Source of the DNA: Alphaproteobacteria bacterium
GTDB taxonomy: Bacteria > Pseudomonadota > Alphaproteobacteria > Reyranellales > Reyranellaceae
Length of the DNA stretch: 64,000 nt
Direction: 5' to 3'
Assembly (NCBI GenBank): GCA_017308235.1
Contig: JAFKFL010000019.1
Coordinates: 1-64,000, forward strand
Position 1 is the stretch's first letter. Every line of letters starts with the position of its first letter. Positions 48,018 to 57,792 of the stretch are shown piece after piece. The notes under the pieces were generated by a model. That model was not told where the DNA came from. It saw nothing but the letters and a program-made list of their open reading frames with translations, and did not search any database. Position numbers and translations under genes: made by a program.

Positions 48018-48593
48018 ATGCGACGGACGATCTTCACTCCTGTGACCCTGCTGGCATTTGGCGCGATGGCGCTGGGTGGCTGCAGCGCCTTCGAGAATTT
48101 TGGCGGCCAGAAGAAGGTGTCGCCGGACGAGTTCAAGATCGTCTCGCATTCGCCGCTCACCATGCCGCCCAATGCCGACTTGCGTCCGCCGCGTCCCGGC
48201 GAACCGCGTCCACAGGAGACGACTCCGGCCGATCAGGCCAAGGAGGCGCTGTCGCCGACGCTGGCCGGCCGTACCCAGCAGCAGGCTGCCGCCAAGCAGC
48301 CGGCGGCGGGTGATGCTTCGGAGCGGGCGCTGGTCGCCAAGGCCAGCAAGGGCGGCGTCGATCCCAACATCCGCTCCCAGGTCAATCGCGAGACCCGCAC
48401 GATCGCTGACCAGGACAAGGGCTTCATGGACAGCCTGATCTTCTGGCAGAAGAATCCCCAGCCGGGGACGGTCGTCGATCCCACAAAGGAGCAGCAGCGG
48501 CTTCGCGATTCGCAGGTGAGCGGTCAGACGTCGACTGAACCGACGCCGACCATCAAGCGGCGCCAGCGCGGCTTGCTCGAAGGCATCTTCTGA
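48018..48593 (+). CDS. DUF3035 lipoprotein
   Basis: A 191-residue lipoprotein. Signal peptide with lipobox LGGC (Cys22), followed by an acidic and Pro/Gln-rich body with DEFKIVSHSPLTMPPNADLRPPRPGEPRPQE. The family is an alphaproteobacterial envelope protein of unknown role, often located near lspA and M16 peptidase genes as here. The first ATG at 48018 is supported by GACGAGCA upstream. Overlap of 4 nt with the next gene's probable CTG start. Confidence 0.85.
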   Translation: MRRTIFTPVTLLAFGAMALGGCSAFENFGGQKKVSPDEFKIVSHSPLTMPPNADLRPPRPGEPRPQETTPADQAKEALSPTLAGRTQQQAAAKQPAAGDASERALVAKASKGGVDPNIRSQVNRETRTIADQDKGFMDSLIFWQKNPQPGTVVDPTKEQQRLRDSQVSGQTSTEPTPTIKRRQRGLLEGIF

Positions 48594-49963
48594 GCGCCAC
48601 TTCGCTCTCGCGCCGCCGTCTTCTCGCCGGCGGCTTGGGCGGCGCGCTCGTCGTGCCGTCCGCCTCGGCCTTCGCAAATCTCCTGACTGTTGAACGACGA
48701 CCGGCCGAAACCTTCGTGCTCGCCAACGGCCTGCAGGCCATCGTGCTGCCATCGTCGCGCGCGCCGATCGTCACCCAGATCGTGGTCTACAAGGTCGGAA
48801 GCGCCGATGAGACATTCGGCCAGACCGGCATCGCCCATTTCCTCGAACATATGATGTTCAAGGGCACGTCGGCGCTGGGGCCGGGTGAGTTCTCGCGCAC
48901 CATCCAGCGCAACGGCGGCCGCGACAATGCCTACACGGATTTCGACGCCACCGGCTACTATCAGACCATCGCGGCGGACCGGCTTGAGCTCGTGATGCGT
49001 CTTGAGGCCGATCGCATGGCCGATTTGCGCATCGTGGAGAAGGAGCTCGTACCCGAGCGCGAGGTTGTGCTCGAGGAACGCCGCATGCGGATCGACAATG
49101 TGCCGGCGTCCCTGTTGGACGAGGCCGCGCGCGCGGTGCTGTTTGGCGAACACAAGCCCTACGGCATGCCGACATCCGGTTATGTCGACGATGTGCGCAG
49201 GCTCGGCGCCGATGACCTCCTGGCTTTCTATCGTCGCTTCTATACGCCCAGCAATGCCGTGCTGATCGTGGCCGGCGACACGACAGCCGATGCGGTCCAC
49301 AAGCTTGCTGAAAGATACTACGGACCGATTCCGGACCGGAGCATCGCGCCACGCCAGCGGCCAGCCAGCGGTGGGACCAATCTGCCGCAAGGCGTGACGC
49401 GAGCCGATCGGCGCGTCGCCGAGCCCGACTGGTCACGCGACTATCTGGCGCCGTCGTATCGTGTGGGCGAAACGCGGCACGCCTATGCATTGCAGGTGCT
49501 GGCGAGGCTGTTTGGCGGCAGTGAGACGAGCCGCCTGTGGCGTGTCCTGGTGGCTGATCGGCGCCTCGCCCTTTCGGCTGGCGCCGATTATGGCGCTTTG
49601 AGCCTGGGCCTCACGAGCTTTGGACTCAGCGTCCATCCTGCCTCCGGCCATTCCATCGACGAGATCGAACGCGCCGTGTCGGAGGAGATGAAGAAAGTGC
49701 TCGATGGCGACGTCTCGGCCGAGGAGGTCCAGCGGGCGCAGAACCGGCTGCTCGCCGCGGCGATCTACGCACAGGATTCGCTCGGCAGCGGGCCGCGCCG
49801 CTACGCCGCCGCGCTCAGCACCGGCAACAGCGTCGCCGATGTCGAGGCCTGGCCACAGCGCATCGCTGCCGTTCAGGTTGCCGACGTTATCGCGGCCGCT
49901 CGGCACGTCTGGCGTGACGACGGCCTGGTGACGTCGCTGTTGACGCCGGAGGATCGCCAATGA
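48590..49963 (+). CDS. M16 family zinc metallopeptidase (with Tat-type signal, probable CTG start)
   Basis: A 457-residue M16 peptidase subunit. The inverted zinc motif HFLEHMMF (HxxEH) near residue 83 with a downstream Glu in EREVVLEERRMR shows an active subunit. N-terminal SATSLSRRRLLAGGLGGALVVPSASAFA is a twin-arginine signal (SRRRLLAG) that is only reached from CTG at 48590, overlapping the DUF3035 TGA; the first canonical codon, TTG at 48635, would cut the signal in half. Followed by a second M16 gene with a 4-nt overlap; the two probably form a heterodimer of the pitrilysin/PqqL type in the periplasm. Confidence 0.85.
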   Translation: MSATSLSRRRLLAGGLGGALVVPSASAFANLLTVERRPAETFVLANGLQAIVLPSSRAPIVTQIVVYKVGSADETFGQTGIAHFLEHMMFKGTSALGPGEFSRTIQRNGGRDNAYTDFDATGYYQTIAADRLELVMRLEADRMADLRIVEKELVPEREVVLEERRMRIDNVPASLLDEAARAVLFGEHKPYGMPTSGYVDDVRRLGADDLLAFYRRFYTPSNAVLIVAGDTTADAVHKLAERYYGPIPDRSIAPRQRPASGGTNLPQGVTRADRRVAEPDWSRDYLAPSYRVGETRHAYALQVLARLFGGSETSRLWRVLVADRRLALSAGADYGALSLGLTSFGLSVHPASGHSIDEIERAVSEEMKKVLDGDVSAEEVQRAQNRLLAAAIYAQDSLGSGPRRYAAALSTGNSVADVEAWPQRIAAVQVADVIAAARHVWRDDGLVTSLLTPEDRQ

Positions 49964-51285
49964 GGCGCAGCTTGTTTGCGTTGGCCGCCGTCGTGGTCGG
50001 GCTCCTGGCGGCGCCGGCGGGAGCGGTCGAGATCGAGGAAGTCGTGACGCCGCTCGGCATCAAGGCTTGGCTGGTACAGGACAGGACCGCGCCGCTCGTA
50101 GCGCTGTCCTTTTCATTCGTCGGCGGAACGGCGTCTGAGCCGGAAAGCCGCAGGGGCGTCACCAGTGTCATGGCATCTCTGCTGACCGACGGTGCGGCAA
50201 CCTTGCCGGCCCAAGCCTTCCGGCTCCGTCAGGAAGAAGCGGCAGCCTCGCTGGGGTTCGGTGCATCGGCCGACCGCCTGGCCGGTTCGTTGCAGGTGCT
50301 GACCGCCAGCCGCGACCGCGGCCTCGAGCTTTTGCGGCTTGGACTCACGGCGCCGCGCTTCGATCAGGCGATGGTGGACCAGCGTGTCGCTCAGGCGATC
50401 GCTGGACTCAAGCAGGCCGAGCAGCGACCAAGGGCTGTCGCCGAACGGACCATGATGGCCTCGATGTTCGCGGGCCATCCCTATGGGCGAGGCTTCGAGC
50501 ACCTGAGCGAGACTTTGAAGACGCTCACCCCGACGGATTTCAAGGAGCGAGCGGCCGCTCTGCTCAGGCGAGACGGCCTGATCGTTGGCGCGGTGGGCGA
50601 CATCGACGCTGCCGACTTGTCGCGCGCCCTCGATCATGCCTTCGGCGACCTTCCGTTGGGGATGCCAGGGGCGACAGGGCCAGCGGTGCCGGATTGGGTG
50701 CCGACCGGTGGGTCGCGCACCATCGTCGTCGATCGCCCGGTGCCGCAAAGCGCCGTGGTCATGGCGATGCCGGGGATCCTGCGTCGAGATCCCGACTGGT
50801 ACGCGGCCTCAGTGCTGTCGCATATCCTGGGCGGCGGCCAGCAGTCGCGGCTCTTCAACGAGGTGCGCGAGAAACGGGGTCTCGCTTACAACGTCTCGAG
50901 CGACCTGCGCGTCTCCGAGAAAGGATCGTTGCTGGTGATCTCCACCGGCAGTGCGAACGAACGTGTTGCCGAGGCAATCCAGGTGATTCGCGGCGAAATC
51001 GCGCGGCTGCGTGACAACGGCATCACTGAGCAGGAGCTTGCCGATGCCAAGACCTATCTCACCGGGGCACTCGCGCTTTCACTCGATTCTTCGGGCGCCG
51101 TCGCGAGCCTGCTGCGCGGCCTGCAGACCGATCATCTGCCACGCGACTTTCTCGACCATCGTGCCGAATTGATCGGCGCGGTCACGGCAGCCGATGTCAA
51201 TCGGGTGGCCCGCCGTTTGCTGCGGGACGATGCCATGACCACCGTTGTCGTCGGCAAGCCCGTCGGACTTGTCTCGGACCGTTAG
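49960..51285 (+). CDS. M16 family peptidase partner subunit (zinc motif absent)
   Basis: A 441-residue M16 protein with signal peptide MRRSLFALAAVVVGLLAAPAGA. The family C-terminal half is well conserved: LSHILGGGQQSRLFNEVREKRGLAYNVSS. The HxxEH zinc motif is replaced (SFSFVGGTASEPESRRGVTSVMASLL), so it should be the non-catalytic partner of the upstream subunit. Together they may degrade periplasmic peptides. ATG overlaps the stop of the first subunit (ATGA). mutL follows after ~107 bp. Confidence 0.9.
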   Translation: MRRSLFALAAVVVGLLAAPAGAVEIEEVVTPLGIKAWLVQDRTAPLVALSFSFVGGTASEPESRRGVTSVMASLLTDGAATLPAQAFRLRQEEAAASLGFGASADRLAGSLQVLTASRDRGLELLRLGLTAPRFDQAMVDQRVAQAIAGLKQAEQRPRAVAERTMMASMFAGHPYGRGFEHLSETLKTLTPTDFKERAAALLRRDGLIVGAVGDIDAADLSRALDHAFGDLPLGMPGATGPAVPDWVPTGGSRTIVVDRPVPQSAVVMAMPGILRRDPDWYAASVLSHILGGGQQSRLFNEVREKRGLAYNVSSDLRVSEKGSLLVISTGSANERVAEAIQVIRGEIARLRDNGITEQELADAKTYLTGALALSLDSSGAVASLLRGLQTDHLPRDFLDHRAELIGAVTAADVNRVARRLLRDDAMTTVVVGKPVGLVSDR

Positions 51286-51392
51286 CCCAAACCTCACGGC
51301 CCGAAGGGGTGTTCCATGCCAGGCGCTCGGCGGCAAAGGTCCTCACCCGCCAGTATCTTTCCCAAAGGTGGAAGTCGTAGACTGCGCGCGCC

Positions 51393-53219
51393 ATGAGCGC
51401 GCCCCTTCGCCCTTTGCGCCGCCTGCCGTCGAATCTCGTCAACCGCATCGCGGCCGGCGAGGTCGTGGAGCGTCCGGCCAGCGCGGTGAAGGAGCTGGTG
51501 GAAAACGCGATCGATGCTGGCGCGCATCGGATCGCCGTCGTCCTGAAGGAGGGCGGCCGCAGCTTCATCTCCGTCGTCGATGACGGTATCGGCATGTCGC
51601 CTGAGGAATTGCAGCTTGCGGTCGAACGCCACTGCACCTCCAAGCTGCCCGACGACGATCTGAGCGACATCCGCACCTTGGGCTTTCGCGGCGAGGCGCT
51701 GCCGTCCATCGCTTCGGTGAGCCGGTTTACGATCGCCTCGCGGCCGGTCGGCGCCGACACAGCCTGGAGTCTCGAGATCGACGGCGGGGCGAAGCAGCCG
51801 CCGCGGCCGGCTGCGCATCCGGCAGGAACGCGTGTCGAGGTGCGCGAGCTTTTCTTTGCAACGCCCGCGCGGCTGAAGTTCCTGAAGGAGCCTCGCAGCG
51901 AATCAGGGCATGTAGCCGATGCGATGCGGCGGCTCGCGATGGCTCACCCCGAGATCGCCTTCCGCCTCGAAAGCGAGGAACGCACGTTGTTCGACCTGCC
52001 GGCGGCGAACCCGTCGCTGTTGGAGAAGGCGGGCGCTGCGCGGCTGGAGCGGCTGGCGGCCATCATGGGTCGCGAGTTCGCCGACAATGCGCTGGCGATC
52101 GACGCCAACCGTGAAGGCTTCCGTCTCACGGGTTTTGCCGGCCTGCCGACACTCAATCGGCCGACCGGGCAGCACCAGTATCTGTTCGTCAACGGGCGCC
52201 CGGTGCGCGACAAGCTCCTGGCTGGTGCTGTGCGCGGTGCCTACCAGGATTTCCTGGCACGCGATCGCCATCCCATGGTGGCGTTGTTCCTCGAAGCGCC
52301 GACCGAGATGGTCGATGTCAACGTCCATCCGGCCAAGACCGAGGTGCGGTTTCGTGACGCCGGTATCGTGCGCGGCCTGATCGTGGGGGCCCTGCGCACC
52401 GCACTCTCCGCCGCCGGCCATCGCGCCAGCACGACGGTGGCGGAGGCGGCGCTCGGCGCCTTCCAGCCGCACACCGGCTACGCGACGGCGCTGCCCTTCG
52501 GGCGTGGCGCGGGCAACGGTCACGTTGCCACGCTGCCGCGCGGGTTGGCTGAAGCAGCGGCCGAATTCATGGCGCCGTTCGCCGAGCCGTCGGCTCGCGC
52601 CGAGCTGCCCTCCGAGCCCGCCAATGCCAACGGCAGTTCCTATCCGTTGGGCGTGGCGCGCGCGCAATTGCACGAGACCTACATCGTGGCGCAGACCACG
52701 GAGGGCGTGGTGATCGTCGACCAGCACGCCGCGCACGAGCGGCTGCTGCACGAGAAACTCAAGAACCAGCTTGAGAGCGAAGGCGTGAAGCGCCAGGCGC
52801 TGTTGCTGCCCGAAGTCGTCGAGGTGGGCGAGGATGGCGCGCGGCGCCTCACGCAACGTGCGGTCGAGCTTGCCGATATGGGGTTGGTGCTGGAGCCGTT
52901 CGGGCTCGGTGCCGTGGTCGTGCGCGAGACGCCGGCGCTCCTGGGCGAGGCCGATATCCAGGGCCTGGTCCGTGACCTCGCCGATGAGCTGGCCGAACTG
53001 GGCGATCATCTTTCGCTCAAGGAGAAGGTCGAGGATGTGTGCGGCACGCTCGCCTGCCACACGTCGGTGCGCGCCGGGCGGCGTCTCACCGTCGAGGAGA
53101 TGAACGCGCTCCTGCGCCAGATGGAGGCCACGCCGCATTCCGGGCAGTGCAACCATGGCCGCCCGACCTATGTCGAACTCAAGCTGGCCGACATCGAGCG
53201 GCTGTTCGGACGGCGATGA
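51393..53219 (+). CDS. mutL: DNA mismatch repair protein MutL
   Basis: A 608-residue MutL. GHKL ATPase: [35 protein letters not shown] and [12 protein letters not shown]. The C-terminal dimerisation domain has [12 protein letters not shown], the endonuclease DQHAx2Ex4E motif, [11 protein letters not shown] and [13 protein letters not shown], indicating a nicking-competent MutL (no MutH expected). Couples MutS mismatch recognition to strand excision. The next gene starts within its stop codon. Confidence 0.96.
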   Translation: MSAPLRPLRRLPSNLVNRIAAGEVVERPASAVKELVENAIDAGAHRIAVVLKEGGRSFISVVDDGIGMSPEELQLAVERHCTSKLPDDDLSDIRTLGFRGEALPSIASVSRFTIASRPVGADTAWSLEIDGGAKQPPRPAAHPAGTRVEVRELFFATPARLKFLKEPRSESGHVADAMRRLAMAHPEIAFRLESEERTLFDLPAANPSLLEKAGAARLERLAAIMGREFADNALAIDANREGFRLTGFAGLPTLNRPTGQHQYLFVNGRPVRDKLLAGAVRGAYQDFLARDRHPMVALFLEAPTEMVDVNVHPAKTEVRFRDAGIVRGLIVGALRTALSAAGHRASTTVAEAALGAFQPHTGYATALPFGRGAGNGHVATLPRGLAEAAAEFMAPFAEPSARAELPSEPANANGSSYPLGVARAQLHETYIVAQTTEGVVIVDQHAAHERLLHEKLKNQLESEGVKRQALLLPEVVEVGEDGARRLTQRAVELADMGLVLEPFGLGAVVVRETPALLGEADIQGLVRDLADELAELGDHLSLKEKVEDVCGTLACHTSVRAGRRLTVEEMNALLRQMEATPHSGQCNHGRPTYVELKLADIERLFGRR

Positions 53220-53629
53220 AGAAGATCCTGCCGCTGCTGCTTGTGGGCTCGGTCGTCGGTGTCGCCCATGCCCAATCGGCGAGCACGCTCAACGGGACAT
53301 GGCGCGGCATGAGCGACGGCGGTTCCTGTAACGCGCCGCTCGACTATGCGATCACCATCGAGGATGGCTTTGTCGATGGCACCGCCTTCGACACCACGGC
53401 GCACGGGCCCGTGCCCAACCTCAAGAAAGCGCCGCCGCCGGCTCCCGGGCCAGGTCTGTGGCAGCTTCACGGCGTGGTGAAATCGGGCTCGTTTCGGCTG
53501 CTTGCGGTGGCCTCGGTCAAGCACGATGACCGGCGCGTGGAGCGGCTGACGGTGAGCGCCCAAGGCAATTCTCTTGTCGTCACCGAAGGCAGCGGCTGTG
53601 GCCGCACCGCGCGGCTCGCACGCAAATAG
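53216..53629 (+). CDS. Secreted small protein of unknown function
   Basis: A 137-residue protein with signal peptide [19 protein letters not shown], then a domain with [35 protein letters not shown] and two Cys residues that may form a disulfide. The TWRG..SDGG...Cys pattern looks like a small beta-barrel. I do not recognise a family. It overlaps the mutL stop by 4 nt and is convergent with the MATE gene, so it is expressed with mutL. Confidence 0.7.
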   Translation: MKKILPLLLVGSVVGVAHAQSASTLNGTWRGMSDGGSCNAPLDYAITIEDGFVDGTAFDTTAHGPVPNLKKAPPPAPGPGLWQLHGVVKSGSFRLLAVASVKHDDRRVERLTVSAQGNSLVVTEGSGCGRTARLARK

Positions 53630-53635
53630 CGTCGA

Positions 53636-55036
53636 TCAGATCGCCGAGGCGATGAGGCCCAGCCGCTCGCGACGCAGCCATCGTGTCAACAGCAGGATCG
53701 CGACGGTCACCAGCCCCGCCGCCAGCCCGATCCAGATGCCGACGCCGTTGAGCTTGGCGACGAAGGCCAGGACCACGCCCACGACCAGTCCGATGCCCCA
53801 ATAGCCGAGGGCGGCGTAGATCATCGGCATGCGCGTGTCGTGCAGGCCGCGCAGCATGCCTGCCGTCACGGCTTGGGCGCCGTCGGCCAGCTGGAACAGC
53901 GCGGCGAGCACCAGGAACGACACGGCGAGATTGATGACCGGCGCATTGGCCGGCACGTCGAGGTCGAGGAAGGCGCTGATCAGCGTGCGCGGGAGCGTCA
54001 CCATGACCAGCGCCGCCATGGCCATGAAGGCAGTGCCCATCGCGAGCGCTGTCCAGCCGGCGCGGCGAATGCCGTCGGCATCCTGGGCACCGAAGGCGAG
54101 ACCGACGCGCACCGTTGCGGCCTGGCTGAGGCCCAGTGGCACCATGAAGGAGAGCGAGGCGATCTGCAGCGCAATCGAATGGGCGGCGATCGACGCCTCG
54201 CCGATCAGGCCCATCAGGAAGGTCGAGGCGTTGAACACCGCGACCTCGAACACCAGCGTTGCAGCGATCGGCATGCCAAGCCGCCACAGCTCGACGAAGC
54301 GCGACCAGTCGGCACGCCAGAAGCGGCCCAGCAGATGGTAACGGCGGAACTTCCGATCGGCATAGACCATGATCGCCAGCACCACGAACATCAACGTGTC
54401 AGCCAATGTGGTGGCAATCCCGGCGCCGAACAGGCCAAGACGCGGCAGGCCGAAGTGACCGAAGATCAAGCCCCAGGCGGCAAGGGCGTTGACGACGACT
54501 CCGCCGACGCCGATCGCCAGCCCCCATTGCGGCCGCTGCAACGCCGAGATGAACGATCGCAGCACCAGATAGAAGTAGAACGGCAGGACCGACCACTGCA
54601 GGGCATGCATATAGTGGCCGGCCTGCGCGGCGAGATCGGGTCGCTGGCCCATCGCCAGCAGGATCTCTTCGGCGTGCCAGAGCACGATCCAGATTGGCAC
54701 GACGATCACCACGGCGGCCCACAAGCCCTGGCGCACCGTGCGGCGGACGTCGCGCACCGAATGGCCCTTGCGCCCGAGTTCGCGCGCGATCATCGGCGCG
54801 GTGGCCGTAGTGAGGCCGAGGCCGAACATCATGGTCGCGAAATAGAGGTTCGCGCCCAGGGCGCCGGCGGCCAACGCTTCCGAGCCGAGCCGGCCCATCA
54901 GCAACACGTCCGTCGTCGTCATCGCCGTCTGCGCGACGTTGGTGAGGATGAGCGGCCAGGCGAGCGTAATCGTGGCCCGCGCTTCCGCGGTCCATGCCTT
55001 CCAACTGTTCGTCGTGATCGACGCTACGCCGTTCAT
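53636..55036 (-). CDS. MATE family multidrug/toxin efflux transporter
   Basis: A 466-residue, 12-TM MATE (NorM-type) antiporter. LAWPLILTNVAQTAMTTTDVLLMGRLGSEALAAGALGANLYF at the N-terminus and the second-half repeat GMPIAATLVFEVAVFNASTFLMGLIGEASIAAHSIALQIASLSFMVPLGLSQAATVRVGLAFGA are diagnostic. It exchanges Na+ or H+ for cationic drugs. ATG at 55036; the long open frame upstream only reads through the phosphatase gene. The substrate is unknown. Confidence 0.92.
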   Translation of the reverse strand: MNGVASITTNSWKAWTAEARATITLAWPLILTNVAQTAMTTTDVLLMGRLGSEALAAGALGANLYFATMMFGLGLTTATAPMIARELGRKGHSVRDVRRTVRQGLWAAVVIVVPIWIVLWHAEEILLAMGQRPDLAAQAGHYMHALQWSVLPFYFYLVLRSFISALQRPQWGLAIGVGGVVVNALAAWGLIFGHFGLPRLGLFGAGIATTLADTLMFVVLAIMVYADRKFRRYHLLGRFWRADWSRFVELWRLGMPIAATLVFEVAVFNASTFLMGLIGEASIAAHSIALQIASLSFMVPLGLSQAATVRVGLAFGAQDADGIRRAGWTALAMGTAFMAMAALVMVTLPRTLISAFLDLDVPANAPVINLAVSFLVLAALFQLADGAQAVTAGMLRGLHDTRMPMIYAALGYWGIGLVVGVVLAFVAKLNGVGIWIGLAAGLVTVAILLLTRWLRRERLGLIASAI

Positions 55037-55089
55037 GGCGGCGCTTTTAGCTGCTATCGCCTGAATTGGCGAAGCAATCCTGCTCGGCG

Positions 55090-55707
55090 TTAACTGCAGG
55101 CCTTGCAGTCGATTCGTTCCTCGCGGCCAGCGGTGAGGCGAAAGAAGGCGTCCTGCGGTTTCTCCAAAACGAACATCGCTTTCGCGTCGAGGCCGAGATT
55201 GATGCCTCGCAGCACGGCGCCACTCACGCCATGCCCGACGATTACGGTGCGGGCATGCGATGCGGCGACTTCGGCGAGGACGGCGGCCGAACGGCGATGC
55301 AATTCGAAATGTGTCTCGCCGCCCGGCGGGCAGAAGCCGTGAGGATCGGCCCGCCACTCGGTCAGCGCATTGGGATGATCGACCTCGATCTCCTTCCAGG
55401 AGAAGCCTTCCCAGTCGCCATAGCTGAGTTCGGCCAGCCGTTGATCGTCGCGCCAGTCGCCGGGTTCGAGGCCAAGCTCACGGCCGACGATCAGCGAGGT
55501 CTCGCGGGCTCGGCCGAGCGGACTGCGAAGGAAGATGGTGGGGCCAGGTTCGCGTCCGAGCTCGGTGCGGAGCGTGCGGCCCATCGCCTGTGCCTGGGTT
55601 TGGCCGCGTTCCGTAAGGTCGGAGTTACGTGTGCCTTGCATGCGTCGCTCGAGGTTCCAGGCGGTCTCGCCATGGCGCAACATGTAAAGGGGACGCTCGA
55701 GTTTCAT
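55090..55707 (-). CDS. Histidine phosphatase superfamily protein (phosphoglycerate-mutase-like)
   Basis: A 205-residue branch-1 histidine phosphatase: MKLERPLYMLRHGETAWNLERRMQG with catalytic RHGET, ERGQTQAQAMG, LRSPLGRARETS and the distal VIVGHGVSGAVLRG His. The substrate could be a phosphosugar, phosphoserine or 3-phosphoglycerate-like compound; not predictable. ATG overlaps the rsmD stop by 4 nt, so it is in the rluB-rsmD chain. Confidence 0.9.
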   Translation of the reverse strand: MKLERPLYMLRHGETAWNLERRMQGTRNSDLTERGQTQAQAMGRTLRTELGREPGPTIFLRSPLGRARETSLIVGRELGLEPGDWRDDQRLAELSYGDWEGFSWKEIEVDHPNALTEWRADPHGFCPPGGETHFELHRRSAAVLAEVAASHARTVIVGHGVSGAVLRGINLGLDAKAMFVLEKPQDAFFRLTAGREERIDCKACS

Positions 55708-56273
55708 GACGCGTGGCGCAGGATCAGGATCTTGGCCGCACCATAGCGCCGCTCGTCGAGCACTTCGAATCCTGTCGGAGGCAGCAGGTCCTCGGTGTTG
55801 GCAAGCTCGACCGTTGCAATGGCGTCAGGCTTCAGCCAGCCGGCGGCGGCCAACGCGGTCAATGCCGGCCCGGCGAGGTTGGAGCGATAGGGCGGGTCCA
55901 GAAACACGAGGTCGCAGGCCTCGCGTGTCGGAGGGGGGCGGATGGCATCGCCGCGCACCACTTTGGCAGCCGCCGTCTCGCCGATCTTGCGCAGGTTCTC
56001 GCCGATCAGCCTGATCGCCGTCGGATCGCTGTCAAGGAAGGTCGCGTGGGCGGCGCCACGCGACAGCGCTTCGATCCCCAACGCGCCGGAGCCGGCAAAG
56101 GCATCGAGCACGCGCGCCTCGATGAGCGGCGAGGTGTCATCCGGACGCCAACTGGCGTGAGCGAGGATGTTGAACAGCGCCTCGCGCGCCCGGTTCGAGG
56201 TCGGTCGCGTCGCGAGGCCCTCGGGCGTGGCGATGGCGCGGCCACGGTGCTTGCCGCCGACGATCCTGAGCAT
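55704..56273 (-). CDS. rsmD: 16S rRNA m2G966 methyltransferase RsmD
   Basis: A 189-residue SAM-dependent methyltransferase: LRIVGGKHRGRAIATPEGLATRPTSNRAREALFNIL, SAM-binding VLDAFAGSGALGIEALSRGA, and catalytic LVFLDPPYRSNLA (DPPY). It methylates G966 of 16S rRNA. ATG at 56273 overlaps the rluB stop by one nucleotide. Confidence 0.95.
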   Translation of the reverse strand: MLRIVGGKHRGRAIATPEGLATRPTSNRAREALFNILAHASWRPDDTSPLIEARVLDAFAGSGALGIEALSRGAAHATFLDSDPTAIRLIGENLRKIGETAAAKVVRGDAIRPPPTREACDLVFLDPPYRSNLAGPALTALAAAGWLKPDAIATVELANTEDLLPPTGFEVLDERRYGAAKILILRHAS

Positions 56274-57058
56274 CAGCGGCGCGGGCGTTTGTGCTGCCGT
56301 GGACGCGGCTGCGGTTTCGCCCAGCCTGCCTTGCGCGGCACTTTGAGGCCGAGGAGATTGTCGAGCGCCTGCGCCGGGACCTCGTCGATGTCGCCGCGCT
56401 CGATTTCGCCGAGATAGAATGGCCCGAAGGCAACGCGGATCAAGCGCACCACCGGCAGGTCGAGGTGCGCGAGCACGCGGCGCACCTCGCGATTCTTGCC
56501 CTCGGTAAGCGCGATCTCGAGCCAGGCGTTGGTGCGCTGCTGGCGATCAAGCCGCGCCTCGATCGCGCCGTAGCGTACGCCCTCGATGGTGATGCCGCGG
56601 GCAAGCTCGGCGAGCCGCACCTCGTCGACCGCGCCATGCACGCGGGCGCGGTAGCGTCGGGTCCAGCCATTGGCCGGCAGCTCCAGCTTACGCGCGAGGC
56701 CGCCATCGTTGGTGAGCAGCAGCAAGCCTTCCGACATGAAATCGAGCCGGCCCACTGTCACCACGCGCGGCATGCCCTTGGGCAGGGAGTCGAAGATCGT
56801 GCGACGCCCCTGCGGGTCGCGCGCGGTCACCATCTCGCCGGGGGGCTTGTGGTAACGCCAGAGGCGAGGCCGGTCGGCGTCGGGTAATGGCTTGCCGTCG
56901 ACTTCGATCCGGCTCCTGTCGGTGACGACGAAAGCCGGTGTCTCCAGCACCTGGCCGTCGACCCTGACACGACCGGCCGCGATCCAGCGCTCGGCGTCGC
57001 GGCGCGAGCAGAGGCCCGCCCGGGCGAGGCGCTTGGCAATGCGTTCAGGCTCGCTCAC
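56273..57058 (-). CDS. rluB: Pseudouridine synthase RluB/RsuA type
   Basis: A 261-residue enzyme. S4-type N-domain [35 protein letters not shown], catalytic [26 protein letters not shown] (the GRLD Asp), and [24 protein letters not shown]. It isomerises uridine in 23S rRNA (2605 in RluB) or 16S (RsuA); RluB is more likely by the motif. Basic C-terminal tail ([14 protein letters not shown]). Adjacent rsmD suggests an rRNA modification operon. Confidence 0.9.
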   Translation of the reverse strand: MSEPERIAKRLARAGLCSRRDAERWIAAGRVRVDGQVLETPAFVVTDRSRIEVDGKPLPDADRPRLWRYHKPPGEMVTARDPQGRRTIFDSLPKGMPRVVTVGRLDFMSEGLLLLTNDGGLARKLELPANGWTRRYRARVHGAVDEVRLAELARGITIEGVRYGAIEARLDRQQRTNAWLEIALTEGKNREVRRVLAHLDLPVVRLIRVAFGPFYLGEIERGDIDEVPAQALDNLLGLKVPRKAGWAKPQPRPRQHKRPRR

Positions 57059-57771
57059 TTAGAGGCCGCCGCTCCCAGAAAGGCGCGGAAGAGCTTGGCG
57101 TCGCCCTCGGAGATCAGGAACTCGGGATGCCACTGCACGCCGATGCAGAAGCGATAGGCCGGTGCCTCAATGCCCTCGATCACGCCGTCGTCGGCGGTGG
57201 CGTTGATGACGATGCCTTTGGGCGCATCGGCCGCCGCCTGATGATGGGCGCTGTTCACGGCAAGCTCGTCGGCACCGACGATGGCATGGAGCTGCGTGCC
57301 GCGCGCGACCTTCACCTTGTGGCCGGGCTCGTTGCGCGGGTTGGGCTGCTCGTGCGCCAGCGCATCGGCGATCGAATCCGGAATGTGCTGGATCAGCTTG
57401 CCGCCCAACACGACATGTAGGAGCTGCTGGCCGCCGCAGATGCCCAGCACCGGTTTGTTGCGGTCGAGCGCGCCTCGCGTGACCGCAAACTCGAAGGCGG
57501 TGCGACGATCCTTGGTGATGACGGTGGCATGGCGGTCGCCGCCACCATAGTAGGAGGGATCGACGTCGAAGGCGCCGCCGGTCACCACAAGCGCATCGAC
57601 GCGCTCGAGGTAGTCGCTGACCCGATCGGGTTCGTGTGGCAGAGCGACCGGCAAGCCACCGGCGGCATCGATGGCATCGAGATAGTTCTGGCGCAGTGCA
57701 TACCAGGGAAACTTGGAGTAACCGCCGGGCTTTTCCGCATCCAGCGTGACTCCGATCAGGGGGCGAGGCAT
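57055..57771 (-). CDS. Gamma-glutamyl-gamma-aminobutyrate hydrolase-like class I glutamine amidotransferase
   Basis: A 238-residue PuuD-like hydrolase: [42 protein letters not shown], then [23 protein letters not shown] with the nucleophile Cys in GICGG, and the distal VQWHPEFL (His/Glu). It hydrolyses gamma-glutamyl substrates such as gamma-Glu-GABA in putrescine degradation. ATG at 57771 is preferred; an in-frame ATG at 57789 begins in the repeat-adjacent DNA. Overlaps the rluB start by 4 nt. Confidence 0.88.
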   Translation of the reverse strand: MPRPLIGVTLDAEKPGGYSKFPWYALRQNYLDAIDAAGGLPVALPHEPDRVSDYLERVDALVVTGGAFDVDPSYYGGGDRHATVITKDRRTAFEFAVTRGALDRNKPVLGICGGQQLLHVVLGGKLIQHIPDSIADALAHEQPNPRNEPGHKVKVARGTQLHAIVGADELAVNSAHHQAAADAPKGIVINATADDGVIEGIEAPAYRFCIGVQWHPEFLISEGDAKLFRAFLGAAASK

Positions 57772-57792
57772 AGGATGACGATACACCATTCA

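Larger units (their letters stand above)
46889..48043 (+). repeat. Tandem duplication of the lspA region (two units)
   Basis: Unit 1 spans from the last ~30 bp of ileS through lspA copy 1 to the degenerate start of a DUF3035-like gene (~47465). Unit 2 carries a short relic of the ileS 3' end, lspA copy 2 and the true DUF3035 start. The spacers are similar too: CATGATCGGCGGACAGAAGC (47401) against CATGATCGGCGGACACAAGC (47979). Between the copies, GTGCGACGGATAATTCCT (47440) is a relic of the DUF3035 start ATGCGACGGACGATCTTC (48018). Confidence 0.85.
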
